Below are positions 24,706 through 32,912 of a DNA stretch of 37,477 nucleotides, piece after piece (position 1 is the first letter of the stretch; the number at the start of each line of letters is the position of its first letter). A model generated the notes under the pieces. It did not search any database. It was not told where the DNA came from and saw only the letters and a list, made by a program, of their open reading frames with translations. The stretch is taken from assembly GCA_045565015.1 (NCBI GenBank), contig JBJLGD010000021.1:1-37477 (forward strand). The letters are read 5' to 3'. This stretch comes from GCA-2697345 sp045565015. Lineage in GTDB: Bacteria > Pseudomonadota > Alphaproteobacteria > Rhodobacterales > Rhodobacteraceae. A program made the position numbers and the translations under genes.

Positions 24706-26352
24706 TTAAAGACTTGGTCTCCTTCTGTTAACATTAAGTACTTTTTCCAGTGCCATTCCAAAATTAAGTATTGTTTCTTCTTCAAACAGTCGTCCCCATA
24801 GAGAAATTCCGTGAGGAACTGTAAACTCGCGCCCTGCTCCAGCCTCCCCAGTGTTTAATTTACCGTCTCCTAACGAAGCAGCACCACGAGAGGCCAGTTT
24901 AAGGAACCCTGCTCGAAGGTGTAGGCATGGGTGGCCTGTAAAATTACTAGCAACCAGCATAGGCCCCGTATCGAATGGCCCAATAAGAATATCTATCTTA
25001 CTAAAGACCTCATCTAATGCTTTCATTACGAGGTATCGAAGGCGATCGAGTTGAACATGATCCACCGCTGAGAGAAACCTAGCCTTCCGGAATGTATTAG
25101 GCCAAGCACCATCATCCTGCCAAGTTAACGTATCATCTTTTCCAGAAAGAGTAAGATGCTCGAATGCAGCAGCTGCTTCTGCATAAAGAATGTTGATTAA
25201 TGACATATACGGAAGATCTTCGATATCAACTTTTTTAATTTTCACCCCAAGACTACGCGCGGCTTTTAATGCCGCGTGGTCGACATTTGTGGCTCCACCT
25301 TTAAACGCATTAGGTAGATAGCCTACGACAAGATCTTTTATCCCTTTTGAAGTATCAAATTTGAAAGGTGCATGAATACTACACAAATCATTTTCATCAT
25401 ATCCATTCAGAATTGATAGAACAATTCCTGTATCCTCTGTATAACGACAAATTGGGCCTACCTTGTCCAAGGACCAACAAAGAGCCATGCCACCAGCTCT
25501 GCTAACGCGTCCGAAGGTAGGCCTCAATCCTGTTGTTCCACATCTCTGACTTGGTGATGTAATTGAACCAAGGGTTTCTGTTCCAATTGCAAAACTACAC
25601 AAGCCTGCAGCAGTTGCTGAAGCCGAGCCAGCACTAGAGCCACTACTACCTTCATTTATATTCCATGGATTCTTGGTACGGCCTCCATACCAGATATCAT
25701 TATAGGCTAACGCGCCCAGTGTAGTTTTACCTAACATTACGGCACCCGAAGCACGCAATTTTTTAACGATTGTTGCATCATTAGATGGAACCCTTTTTCG
25801 ATATGGTTCAGCTCCCCACCCGGTCGTGATACCTTTCGTGTCAAACAAATCTTTTAAACCATAGGGGATACCGTGTAGAGGCCCCAGATTGACATTAGCT
25901 CTAGTTAAGGAGTCCATTGCGTCAGCTTCTGCTAATGCCTCATCCTTAGTCACAGTAGCAAAACACTCAAGTTTATCTTGAAATCTCTTAATTCGATCAA
26001 GATAGATTTCTGTTAATCGACGACTTGTGATTAGGCCGCGTTTTATCCAATTACCCTGATCTAATATGCTTGCAAAAGCGATATCTTCATCTGTTTTCGG
26101 TATCGGTCTTCGTTTCACTGTTGTCTTCACGTGAGATCCCGATGGCATCTGAAAACCGGGCAACCTTGGATCAAATTTAGAAGCCATTGGAGACTCATTG
26201 GTTAAAATAACTCCCCTACGAATCTTTGCTGAAAGAATCTGACCCTCAAGATTCTCAACCATCTGCTCTCGTTCCGCTTTAGAGTAGCTAATGCCTAGAA
26301 GTTTTTCGGCACTTAAAATATCTGAGGGTTTAATCTTGTTTTCTTTACTCAT
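24706..26352 (-). CDS. amidase signature family protein
   Basis: A 548-residue amidase that hydrolyses a carboxamide to acid and amine. The Ser-cisSer-Lys triad is visible: Lys167 in GIPYGLKDLFD, the Ser-rich EGSSGSSAGSA loop, and the nucleophile Ser263 in GTETLGSITSPS. An extra N-terminal segment of about 90 residues precedes the core, as in several long amidases. The start is the ATG at 26352, with GGAG four bases ahead; a TTG five codons upstream is less likely. It lies 151 bp upstream of the importer's binding-protein gene on the same strand, and is divergent from the GNAT-BisC genes. That suggests it acts on a compound the importer brings in. Confidence 0.92.
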   Translation of the reverse strand: MSKENKIKPSDILSAEKLLGISYSKAEREQMVENLEGQILSAKIRRGVILTNESPMASKFDPRLPGFQMPSGSHVKTTVKRRPIPKTDEDIAFASILDQGNWIKRGLITSRRLTEIYLDRIKRFQDKLECFATVTKDEALAEADAMDSLTRANVNLGPLHGIPYGLKDLFDTKGITTGWGAEPYRKRVPSNDATIVKKLRASGAVMLGKTTLGALAYNDIWYGGRTKNPWNINEGSSGSSAGSASATAAGLCSFAIGTETLGSITSPSQRCGTTGLRPTFGRVSRAGGMALCWSLDKVGPICRYTEDTGIVLSILNGYDENDLCSIHAPFKFDTSKGIKDLVVGYLPNAFKGGATNVDHAALKAARSLGVKIKKVDIEDLPYMSLINILYAEAAAAFEHLTLSGKDDTLTWQDDGAWPNTFRKARFLSAVDHVQLDRLRYLVMKALDEVFSKIDILIGPFDTGPMLVASNFTGHPCLHLRAGFLKLASRGAASLGDGKLNTGEAGAGREFTVPHGISLWGRLFEEETILNFGMALEKVLNVNRRRPSL

Positions 26353-26463
26353 ATTGCTCCAATCCAATGTATATTAAGGAAAAAATAAATATCTCTGGAG
26401 TCCTTTTTAAAAACCTCTGTCGTCTAAATCGGAATTACTAATTAAAAATAATCATTTTATAAG

Positions 26464-26480
26464 TATATTGTAAATATATA
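26464..26480. promoter_or_regulatory. AT-rich 17-mer in the divergent amidase/GNAT promoter region
   Basis: TATATTGTAAATATATA matches the site upstream of the M20 gene (17911-17927) at 16 of 17 positions. It is inside a 70-bp stretch that is almost pure A/T between two divergent transcription units, where a promoter pair is expected. Confidence 0.25.
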
Positions 26481-26577
26481 TTATATTTTTTGTATAATAT
26501 ATATATTTCTGAAAGTTTTCCTTTAAATTCTTTTTGTTATAATCATCTCAAGAGCGTAAAAATATTGGAGCAAGCAT

Positions 26578-27168
26578 ATGTATGATACCTTAAAATTTCG
26601 CCAAGGAATAGAAAACGATTGTACGGAGCTCGCATTAATCTTTGATATGGCTGGTAGAAGATTACCGTCAGCTGTTTGGATGGAACAAACTTCGCAAGGG
26701 CAATCATCTTTCGAAGTAGGTCGTGAACAAATTCGTAGCCTTTCTGATCGCCCCTTCCATTACAAGAATTGGACTGTAGCTGAATCAAATAATAAGATTA
26801 TTGGTGCATTTTTTGGTTTTCAGGTGGAAAGTCCCTACCCCAAGGTAGACTACTCTAAAATATCTGAATGTATTCACCCCTTGGTGGATCTACAAAAATG
26901 TGCAAGTGGGTCTTGGTTATTGCAAGCTATTTCAGTTTTACCCGAGGCACAAAATAAGGGGTTTTCAAAAAAATTACTTGAGGAGGCGGAAAATATCGTA
27001 AAAAAAATTGATACTTCCCAAATAACCTTACAAGTGCAAGAGGATAATAAGATTGCTGTTCATACCTATAAGAAAAATGGCTACGTTGAGTTGGATCGCA
27101 GGCCGTTCGTAAGTTTCCTAGGTTCTGATGATAGTGGAGATTATTTACTTATGGGTAAAAACCTTTAG
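26578..27168 (+). CDS. GNAT-family N-acetyltransferase
   Basis: A 196-residue acetyltransferase. The acetyl-CoA loop is in LQAISVLPEAQNKGFSKKLL (core QNKGFS), and the motif-B region reads NKIAVHTYKKNGYVE. The substrate is unknown. GGAG lies seven bases before the ATG. It is 37 bp upstream of the BisC-like gene and probably shares its transcript. The N-terminal half contains an unusual VWMEQTSQGQSSFEVGREQI stretch that I do not recognise. Confidence 0.82.
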   Translation: MYDTLKFRQGIENDCTELALIFDMAGRRLPSAVWMEQTSQGQSSFEVGREQIRSLSDRPFHYKNWTVAESNNKIIGAFFGFQVESPYPKVDYSKISECIHPLVDLQKCASGSWLLQAISVLPEAQNKGFSKKLLEEAENIVKKIDTSQITLQVQEDNKIAVHTYKKNGYVELDRRPFVSFLGSDDSGDYLLMGKNL

Positions 27169-27205
27169 ACGTATAACTGAATTAATTTATAAAAGAACAA
27201 AAGAA

Positions 27206-29530
27206 ATGATTTCAGCCAGCAAACTTCCACTAACTAGTACGCATTGGGGCACCTATAGAGCTCGTGTTTCTAATGGACGGGTTCAAGAATTATTACCATT
27301 TGAACATGACGAGGACCCTTCAAAGATTGGAACCGGTATATTAGATGTCCAGGATGGGCCCACTCGCATAAGTGCTCCCATGGTACGAAAAAGTTGGTTA
27401 GAGAATGGGCCAGGAAATCATGGACATCTTCGTGGCGTTGATCCCTTCATTGAAATTTCCTGGGACAAAGCAGAAGACCTAGTTTCTGAAGAGTTAAATC
27501 GGGTTATCAAGAATTTTGGCAACAGTTCTATTTACGCAGGATCCTATGGTTGGGCAAGTGCTGGTAGGTTTCATCATGCACAGAGCCAACTTCATAGATT
27601 TCTAAATTGTATCGGTGGTTATACGAGATCCAAATTTACATATAGTTTTGCTGCAGCGGAAGCTATTGTTCCCTATATATTAGGAAGTTACAGAAAATTC
27701 CTTGATGACTCCACTAGTTGGGAGTCTATAAAAAATAATACTGAGTTATTTGTTTGTTTTGGAGGTATTCCTCTAAAAAATGGTCAGATTTGTCAGGGCG
27801 GAACTGGAAATCATTATCAACGAAAAGGCATCATTGATGCTTCCTCCTCGGGAATTTCGTTCGTTAATATTAGTCCAATAAAATCTGATCTCTTAGATGA
27901 GGTGACTGGAACTTGGTTACCCGCTCGCCCTAATACTGATGCAGCCTTACTATTGGGAATTGCCCACACCCTTCACTCAAAACAATTAGTAGATATTAAT
28001 TTTATCCAAAAATACACAGACGGTTATGAGAAATTTATTCCCTATCTCTTTGGGGAGTTTGATAATACTCCAAAATCTGCATCTTGGGCGTCTAAAATCT
28101 GTGAGATTGATGAAGAGGTCATCATATCACTCGCTGAAGAAATGGCAAAAAAACGTACAATGATTTCAGTTAGTTGGTCTTTGACCAGACAAGATCACGG
28201 GGAACAAGCTTTTTGGGCGGCGATTACTGTTGCGGCCATGTTGGGGCAAATTGGGCTTCCCGGCGGAGGTTTTGGCTTTGGGTATAGTGCTACAAATTAC
28301 ATTGGCGGCAAATTTACTCCTCCACGAGCTGCGGCTTTGCCTCAGGGTAAAAATCCAGTTTCCAACTTCATACCAGTAGCACGCATAACGGATTTACTCT
28401 TAAAACCAAATAAATCTTTTTCCTTTAATGGTGAGAACTACACCTACCCCGAAACAAAAATTATGTATTGGGCAGGTGGAAATCCTTTTCATCATCATCA
28501 AGATTTAAATCGACTAATGCGCGGTTGGGAGAAACCCGACACGATTATAACTCATGAGTGGTGTTGGAATTCCTTAGCAAAGCGATCTGATATCGTTTTA
28601 CCCTGCACTACGCCACTAGAACGGCACGATATAGCGATTACCCCTAAAGATCCTTATGTGATCTCAATGGAAAAGTTAATCGAACCATTTGAAAACAGTC
28701 GAAACGACTTTGAGATCTTCTCTGGCATTGCATCAAAGATGGGTATTGGAGAAATTTTTACTGAAAATCTCACTGCTGCAGAGTGGACAAGATGGATTTA
28801 CGAAGAAACTCAACGCAATGCCCAAAAAGAAAATATAGAAATACCAGAATATAATCAGTTTATAAAAGATGGTTGGTTTAAATTAGAAGATCCAGAAGAA
28901 CCCAATATCATGTTACAAGATTTTCGCGCAGATCCTATTAAAAATCCACTAAAAACAGAAAGTGGAAAAATAACAATTTTTTCTAACAAAGTTGCTAGTT
29001 TTATGTACGAGGATTGTCCCGGTCATCCAGTATGGAAAGAACCATATGAATGGCTTGGAGATATTAATCGGACGTATCCGTTACATCTAATTTCGAACCA
29101 ACCGGAAAATAAATTACATTCACAACTTGATCACGGGAAATACAGTCGTTCGAATAAAATCAAGGGACGTGAACCGATTCATATTAGTCCAAATGACGCA
29201 AAAACCCGAAATTTAAATAATAATGATATTGTAAGGGTGTTTAACAATAGAGGAACGTGTTTCGCAGGTGTAGTAATAGACGATAATTTGAGAGAGGGAG
29301 TAGTTCAAATCAGTACGGGAGCATGGTACGATCCTATTGACCCATCTATTAGAAATAGCCCATGCAAAAATGGAAATCCAAATGTTCTAACAAGAGACAT
29401 AGGTACGTCTAAATTAGGACAAGGTCCAACTGCGCATTCATGTCTTGTTGAAGTAAAACTAGAAAAAAATACAATTCCAGAAGTAACTGCGTATAACCCT
29501 CCAGAAATTATAAAGAATAAGAAATGGTGA
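27206..29530 (+). CDS. molybdopterin oxidoreductase, DMSO/biotin-sulfoxide reductase family (BisC-like)
   Basis: A 774-residue molybdoenzyme that by family reduces an S-oxide or N-oxide. It lacks an N-terminal 4Fe-4S Cys motif and a Tat signal, so it is predicted cytosolic like E. coli BisC. The molybdenum ligand is Ser113 in YAGSYGWASAGRFHHAQS, and the C-terminal dinucleotide-binding domain has LISNQPENKLHSQLDHG and GAWYDP. The ATG at 27206 is preferred: it gives the normal BisC length and avoids the 41-base overlap with the GNAT gene that the ATG at 27128 would need. Possible substrates are methionine, biotin or trimethylamine oxides. No electron-donor subunit is adjacent. Confidence 0.9.
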   Translation: MISASKLPLTSTHWGTYRARVSNGRVQELLPFEHDEDPSKIGTGILDVQDGPTRISAPMVRKSWLENGPGNHGHLRGVDPFIEISWDKAEDLVSEELNRVIKNFGNSSIYAGSYGWASAGRFHHAQSQLHRFLNCIGGYTRSKFTYSFAAAEAIVPYILGSYRKFLDDSTSWESIKNNTELFVCFGGIPLKNGQICQGGTGNHYQRKGIIDASSSGISFVNISPIKSDLLDEVTGTWLPARPNTDAALLLGIAHTLHSKQLVDINFIQKYTDGYEKFIPYLFGEFDNTPKSASWASKICEIDEEVIISLAEEMAKKRTMISVSWSLTRQDHGEQAFWAAITVAAMLGQIGLPGGGFGFGYSATNYIGGKFTPPRAAALPQGKNPVSNFIPVARITDLLLKPNKSFSFNGENYTYPETKIMYWAGGNPFHHHQDLNRLMRGWEKPDTIITHEWCWNSLAKRSDIVLPCTTPLERHDIAITPKDPYVISMEKLIEPFENSRNDFEIFSGIASKMGIGEIFTENLTAAEWTRWIYEETQRNAQKENIEIPEYNQFIKDGWFKLEDPEEPNIMLQDFRADPIKNPLKTESGKITIFSNKVASFMYEDCPGHPVWKEPYEWLGDINRTYPLHLISNQPENKLHSQLDHGKYSRSNKIKGREPIHISPNDAKTRNLNNNDIVRVFNNRGTCFAGVVIDDNLREGVVQISTGAWYDPIDPSIRNSPCKNGNPNVLTRDIGTSKLGQGPTAHSCLVEVKLEKNTIPEVTAYNPPEIIKNKKW

Positions 29531-29599
29531 GCTAATCAAATTGAAATGCCTTGATCCAATTTTAAAGAGTAATACCTTACTATTCCAACAGCTTTCGTG

Positions 29600-30508
29600 A
29601 TGAAACAAAATAGTTTCTTTGGTTTAGGTATAGCATTTCTCGGAGCGCTTATAATCAGCCCTGACACATTATTCATGCGTTGGGCGGAAATGACTGGTTT
29701 TCAAATGATGGCCTGGAGAGGCTTTCTAGCAAGCCTCGGGTTTTTCTTTATTTGGTTTGTAGCAAATAGAGGTAATTTAGGTGAACTCTGGGAACCTCAG
29801 ATGCTAATCGAAGACCTAAAAGGGATTACAAACAAGTGGGCAATTATGATAATATTTTGCCAATTTTGTAGTACTAGTTTTTTCAGTCTCGGAGTTTCTG
29901 TAGGCCCAGTTTCTCTTGTTTTATTTGGAACTGCTACAATTCCTTTATTCTCTGCAGCGTTCGCAACCATATTACTAAAAGAAATTCTGCATAAATCTAC
30001 GTTAATAACAATGATTACGGTTATGATTGGTATTTTAATTGCTATATTTGGAGCTAGTGAAAGTGGTATTATTCTAAACTTTTGGTCTCTAATGGGTGCT
30101 CTATGCGGTTTAGGGGTAGCACTTACTATAGCTATAAATTTTACAATCATTCGACACAAGACTGAATTGCCATTCGTCTTAGCAATAGCCATCGGAACAT
30201 TTTTTACTGGATTGTTAGGGTTTCTGTTAACAGGCTCTGAGAATATGAATAATGGTTATTTAGTTCCAATATTTATTACAGGTATTTTTATTATTCCAGT
30301 TTCTTACTATCTTTTATCTTTGGCCTCCCGATATACTGCCACAGTAAACGTAAGCTTAATACTTCTATTAGAGGTTATTTTAGGACCAATATGGGTTTGG
30401 ATGGGTGTTGGAGAACAACCAACAAGCATTACGATCTTTGGAGGATTTATTGTTGTTTTAAGTTTGGCAATCTATCTCTCTTACCTCAAGACTCAAAAAG
30501 ATAGATAA
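29600..30508 (+). CDS. EamA/DMT-family transporter
   Basis: A 302-residue inner-membrane protein with ten predicted helices in two EamA repeats, for example GWRGFLASLGFFF-like sequence in the first and TATVNVSLILLLEVILGPIW in the second. Members export metabolites or amino acids or move them by proton exchange; the substrate is unknown. The ATG at 29600 is directly preceded by an in-frame GTG, either could start. No strong ribosome-binding site is seen. It follows the BisC-like gene by 69 bp on the same strand. Confidence 0.88.
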   Translation: MKQNSFFGLGIAFLGALIISPDTLFMRWAEMTGFQMMAWRGFLASLGFFFIWFVANRGNLGELWEPQMLIEDLKGITNKWAIMIIFCQFCSTSFFSLGVSVGPVSLVLFGTATIPLFSAAFATILLKEILHKSTLITMITVMIGILIAIFGASESGIILNFWSLMGALCGLGVALTIAINFTIIRHKTELPFVLAIAIGTFFTGLLGFLLTGSENMNNGYLVPIFITGIFIIPVSYYLLSLASRYTATVNVSLILLLEVILGPIWVWMGVGEQPTSITIFGGFIVVLSLAIYLSYLKTQKDR

Positions 30509-30610
30509 CTAACGTCTTATCCTCACATTTTTTAAGATAAAAAATAAAGCACCTAGCAGAAATTTTTAAATTACAATATGGTTTATTAAAGTAAATGGGG
30601 TTCTTTTGCT

Positions 30611-30748
30611 ATGGAAACTGTTATCAACATTTTTTATATATTCTTAGGTCTGTCTTGTTTCGCTTTATACCGTTACTTGAAAAAGAAATGGTATAAAAGA
30701 AATGAGGATGAGTTTATCGAGAAATTAAATAAAAAAGAATCTCAGTAA
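30611..30748 (+). CDS. small single-pass membrane peptide (45 residues)
   Basis: A short frame coding for a hydrophobic helix at residues 4-22 (VINIFYIFLGLSCFALYRY), then a strongly charged, Lys-rich tail that would lie in the cytoplasm. A GGGG run lies about ten bases before the ATG. The stop codon is seven bases before the GMC oxidoreductase start, a spacing typical of co-translated genes, and the charge layout obeys the positive-inside rule. I do not recognise the family. It could be a small accessory subunit of the transporter or oxidoreductase beside it, or simply an unassigned small protein. Confidence 0.55.
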   Translation: METVINIFYIFLGLSCFALYRYLKKKWYKRNEDEFIEKLNKKESQ

Positions 30749-30755
30749 AACTGTA

Positions 30756-32345
30756 ATGGAGTATGATTATATTATCGTTGGAGCCGGTACTGCTGGGTGT
30801 GTTTTAGCTAACAGATTATCTGCAGATGGTAAAAATAAAGTACTACTTTTAGAGGCAGGTAAAAAAGATAACTATCACTGGATACATATACCGGTTGGTT
30901 ATCTATATTGTATTGGAAACCCGAGAACTGACTGGGGATATAAAACATCCCCTGAACACGGCCTTAATGGAAGAAGCCTCCTATACCCGCGAGGAAAAGT
31001 TTTAGGTGGCTGCAGTTCAATAAATGGGATGATTTACATACGAGGACAAGCCGCTGATTATGATTTGTGGCGCCAAAAAGGAAATACAGGCTGGAGCTGG
31101 GATGACGTCTTACCATACTTTCTAAAATCCGAAGACTATGTAGACGGAGATTCAGAGTTTCATTCAACTGGGGGTGAGTGGCGAGTAGATAACCAACGCT
31201 TAAATTGGGAAATCTTAGATAAATTTAAAGAAGCCTGTACTCAAGCTGGTATTCCAGAGACAACAGACTTTAATACTGGAAATAACGAAGGCGTCGGGTA
31301 TTTCAAAGTAAACCAAAAAAATGGCTTTAGATGGAATACCTCTAAAGCTTTTTTAAAACCTAAAAAGAAACTACTAAATTTAAAGATTGAAATAAATGCA
31401 AATGTTAAACGTGTCTTGTTTGAAGGTACTAAAGCCATTGGTATTGAATTCAATCAAAATGGGGTTGATAAAAAAGTCTTTGCAAAAAGGGAAACAATAC
31501 TTTCTGCTGGAGCAATTGGGTCGCCTATGATTTTGCAATATTCTGGCATTGGACCGGCACAATTACTAAAAAACTATTCTATCGATATTATCCAAGACGC
31601 ACCGCTAATTGGCCAAAATTTACAAGATCATTTGCAAATACGCTGCGCATATAAAGTTAAAGGGGTAACTACTTTAAACAGCCAATCCAGTACATTATGG
31701 GGTAAGTTTAAGATAGGATTAGAATATGCCTTAAAAAGATCTGGACCCCTATCAATGTCACCAAGTCAATTAGGTGCTTTTGTTAAATCAAGTGACAACC
31801 TAGAGCTTCCAGATCTTCAGTTCCACATACAACCATTAAGTTTAGATGCATTTGGGAAACCTTTACATAAATTTGATGCTTTAACGGCGAGTATTTGCAA
31901 TTTGAATCCTGAGAGCCGTGGAACAGTTGAGATTTGTTCGACTAATTATAAAGATGCACCAAAGATTACCGCAAATTATCTTTCAACTAAAAAAGATCGA
32001 AGGATAGCTGCACAATCCATCAGGATAACAAGAAATATAATGTTACAAAAAGCATTGAAGCAATATCTACCAGAAGAGTTTTCGCCGGGATTAAGCAACC
32101 AAACGGAAGAAGATCTTATAAAATCAGCAGGTGAAATCGGTAGTACGATATTCCATCCTGTTGGAACGGTCCAAATGGGACCAAATGACGAGCCACTAGA
32201 CTCCCGATTAAGAGTTAGAGGCATTCAAAACTTGCGGGTAGCAGATGCTTCAATAATGCCTAATATAACCAGTGGTAATACTAATTCACCAACTTTGATG
32301 ATTGCCGAGAAAGCTGCCGATATGATAAAAGAGGATGCCAATTAA
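30756..32345 (+). CDS. GMC-family FAD oxidoreductase (choline dehydrogenase-like)
   Basis: A 529-residue flavoprotein that oxidises an alcohol. The FAD-binding Rossmann motif is YDYIIVGAGTAGCVLANRL at the N-terminus, GMC signature one is GKVLGGCSSINGMIYIRG, and signature two is near GAIGSPMILQYSGIGP. The catalytic His/Asn pair falls in the C-terminal HPVGTVQMG and GNTNSPTLMIAEKAA blocks. It resembles BetA-type choline dehydrogenases, but many GMC enzymes with this look act on other alcohols, and no betB, betI or choline transporter is nearby. It follows the small membrane peptide by seven bases. The substrate is therefore left open. Confidence 0.92.
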   Translation: MEYDYIIVGAGTAGCVLANRLSADGKNKVLLLEAGKKDNYHWIHIPVGYLYCIGNPRTDWGYKTSPEHGLNGRSLLYPRGKVLGGCSSINGMIYIRGQAADYDLWRQKGNTGWSWDDVLPYFLKSEDYVDGDSEFHSTGGEWRVDNQRLNWEILDKFKEACTQAGIPETTDFNTGNNEGVGYFKVNQKNGFRWNTSKAFLKPKKKLLNLKIEINANVKRVLFEGTKAIGIEFNQNGVDKKVFAKRETILSAGAIGSPMILQYSGIGPAQLLKNYSIDIIQDAPLIGQNLQDHLQIRCAYKVKGVTTLNSQSSTLWGKFKIGLEYALKRSGPLSMSPSQLGAFVKSSDNLELPDLQFHIQPLSLDAFGKPLHKFDALTASICNLNPESRGTVEICSTNYKDAPKITANYLSTKKDRRIAAQSIRITRNIMLQKALKQYLPEEFSPGLSNQTEEDLIKSAGEIGSTIFHPVGTVQMGPNDEPLDSRLRVRGIQNLRVADASIMPNITSGNTNSPTLMIAEKAADMIKEDAN

Positions 32346-32390
32346 CATCCCCTTATAATTCAGATCAAAACCTTTTAGCTCATGACTTGA

Positions 32391-32813
32391 CTACCCAACA
32401 AGCTCCAATCCAGAAAAGAAATAGCTAATCTCTACGGCAGCTGTGTCTTGACCGTCAGAACCATGAACAGAGTTTTCACCAAGAGATAATGCAAACTCTT
32501 TTCTAATTGTCCCCTCAGCAGCCTCTGATGGGTTTGTTGCCCCCATGACCTCTCTATTAAGACTAATAGCATTCTCGCCCTCAAGAACCTGTACGACTAT
32601 GGGTCCTGACGACATAAACTCACATAATTCATCGTAAAAAGGCCTCTCTTTGTGAACTTCGTAAAATACACCAGCCTGCTCTTTAGTTAAATGAATTTTC
32701 TTTTGAGCTATAATTCTTAAACCAGCCTTTTCTAATTTTGCTGCTATCGCGCCAGTTAAGTTTCTTTTTGTAGCATCAGGTTTGATTATGCTAAACGTAC
32801 GTTGAATTGCCAT
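32391..32813 (-). CDS. ndk: nucleoside diphosphate kinase
   Basis: Transfers the gamma phosphate from ATP to other nucleoside diphosphates through a phospho-histidine. The 140-residue length is normal. The phosphorylated residue is His117 in ENSVHGSDG; IKPDATKRN and RPFYDELCEFMSSGP are the other conserved blocks. GGAG lies seven bases before the ATG. It is divergent from the ABC-F gene with 99 bp between, a neighbourhood common in Rhodobacterales. Confidence 0.98.
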   Translation of the reverse strand: MAIQRTFSIIKPDATKRNLTGAIAAKLEKAGLRIIAQKKIHLTKEQAGVFYEVHKERPFYDELCEFMSSGPIVVQVLEGENAISLNREVMGATNPSEAAEGTIRKEFALSLGENSVHGSDGQDTAAVEISYFFSGLELVG

Positions 32814-32912
32814 TTTGTTACTCCATTTTTTATATCTCGCCGATTAACACGAGAATCTTGAAGTTAAAAGCTTAGAATTGACATCAACGGCTTGATAAGC
32901 CAAACGACAGCA

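Noticed and set aside
30756..32345. Naming the GMC enzyme betA (choline dehydrogenase)
   Set aside because: The family fits, but no betB, betI or choline transporter is adjacent and GMC substrates cannot be told apart by eye.
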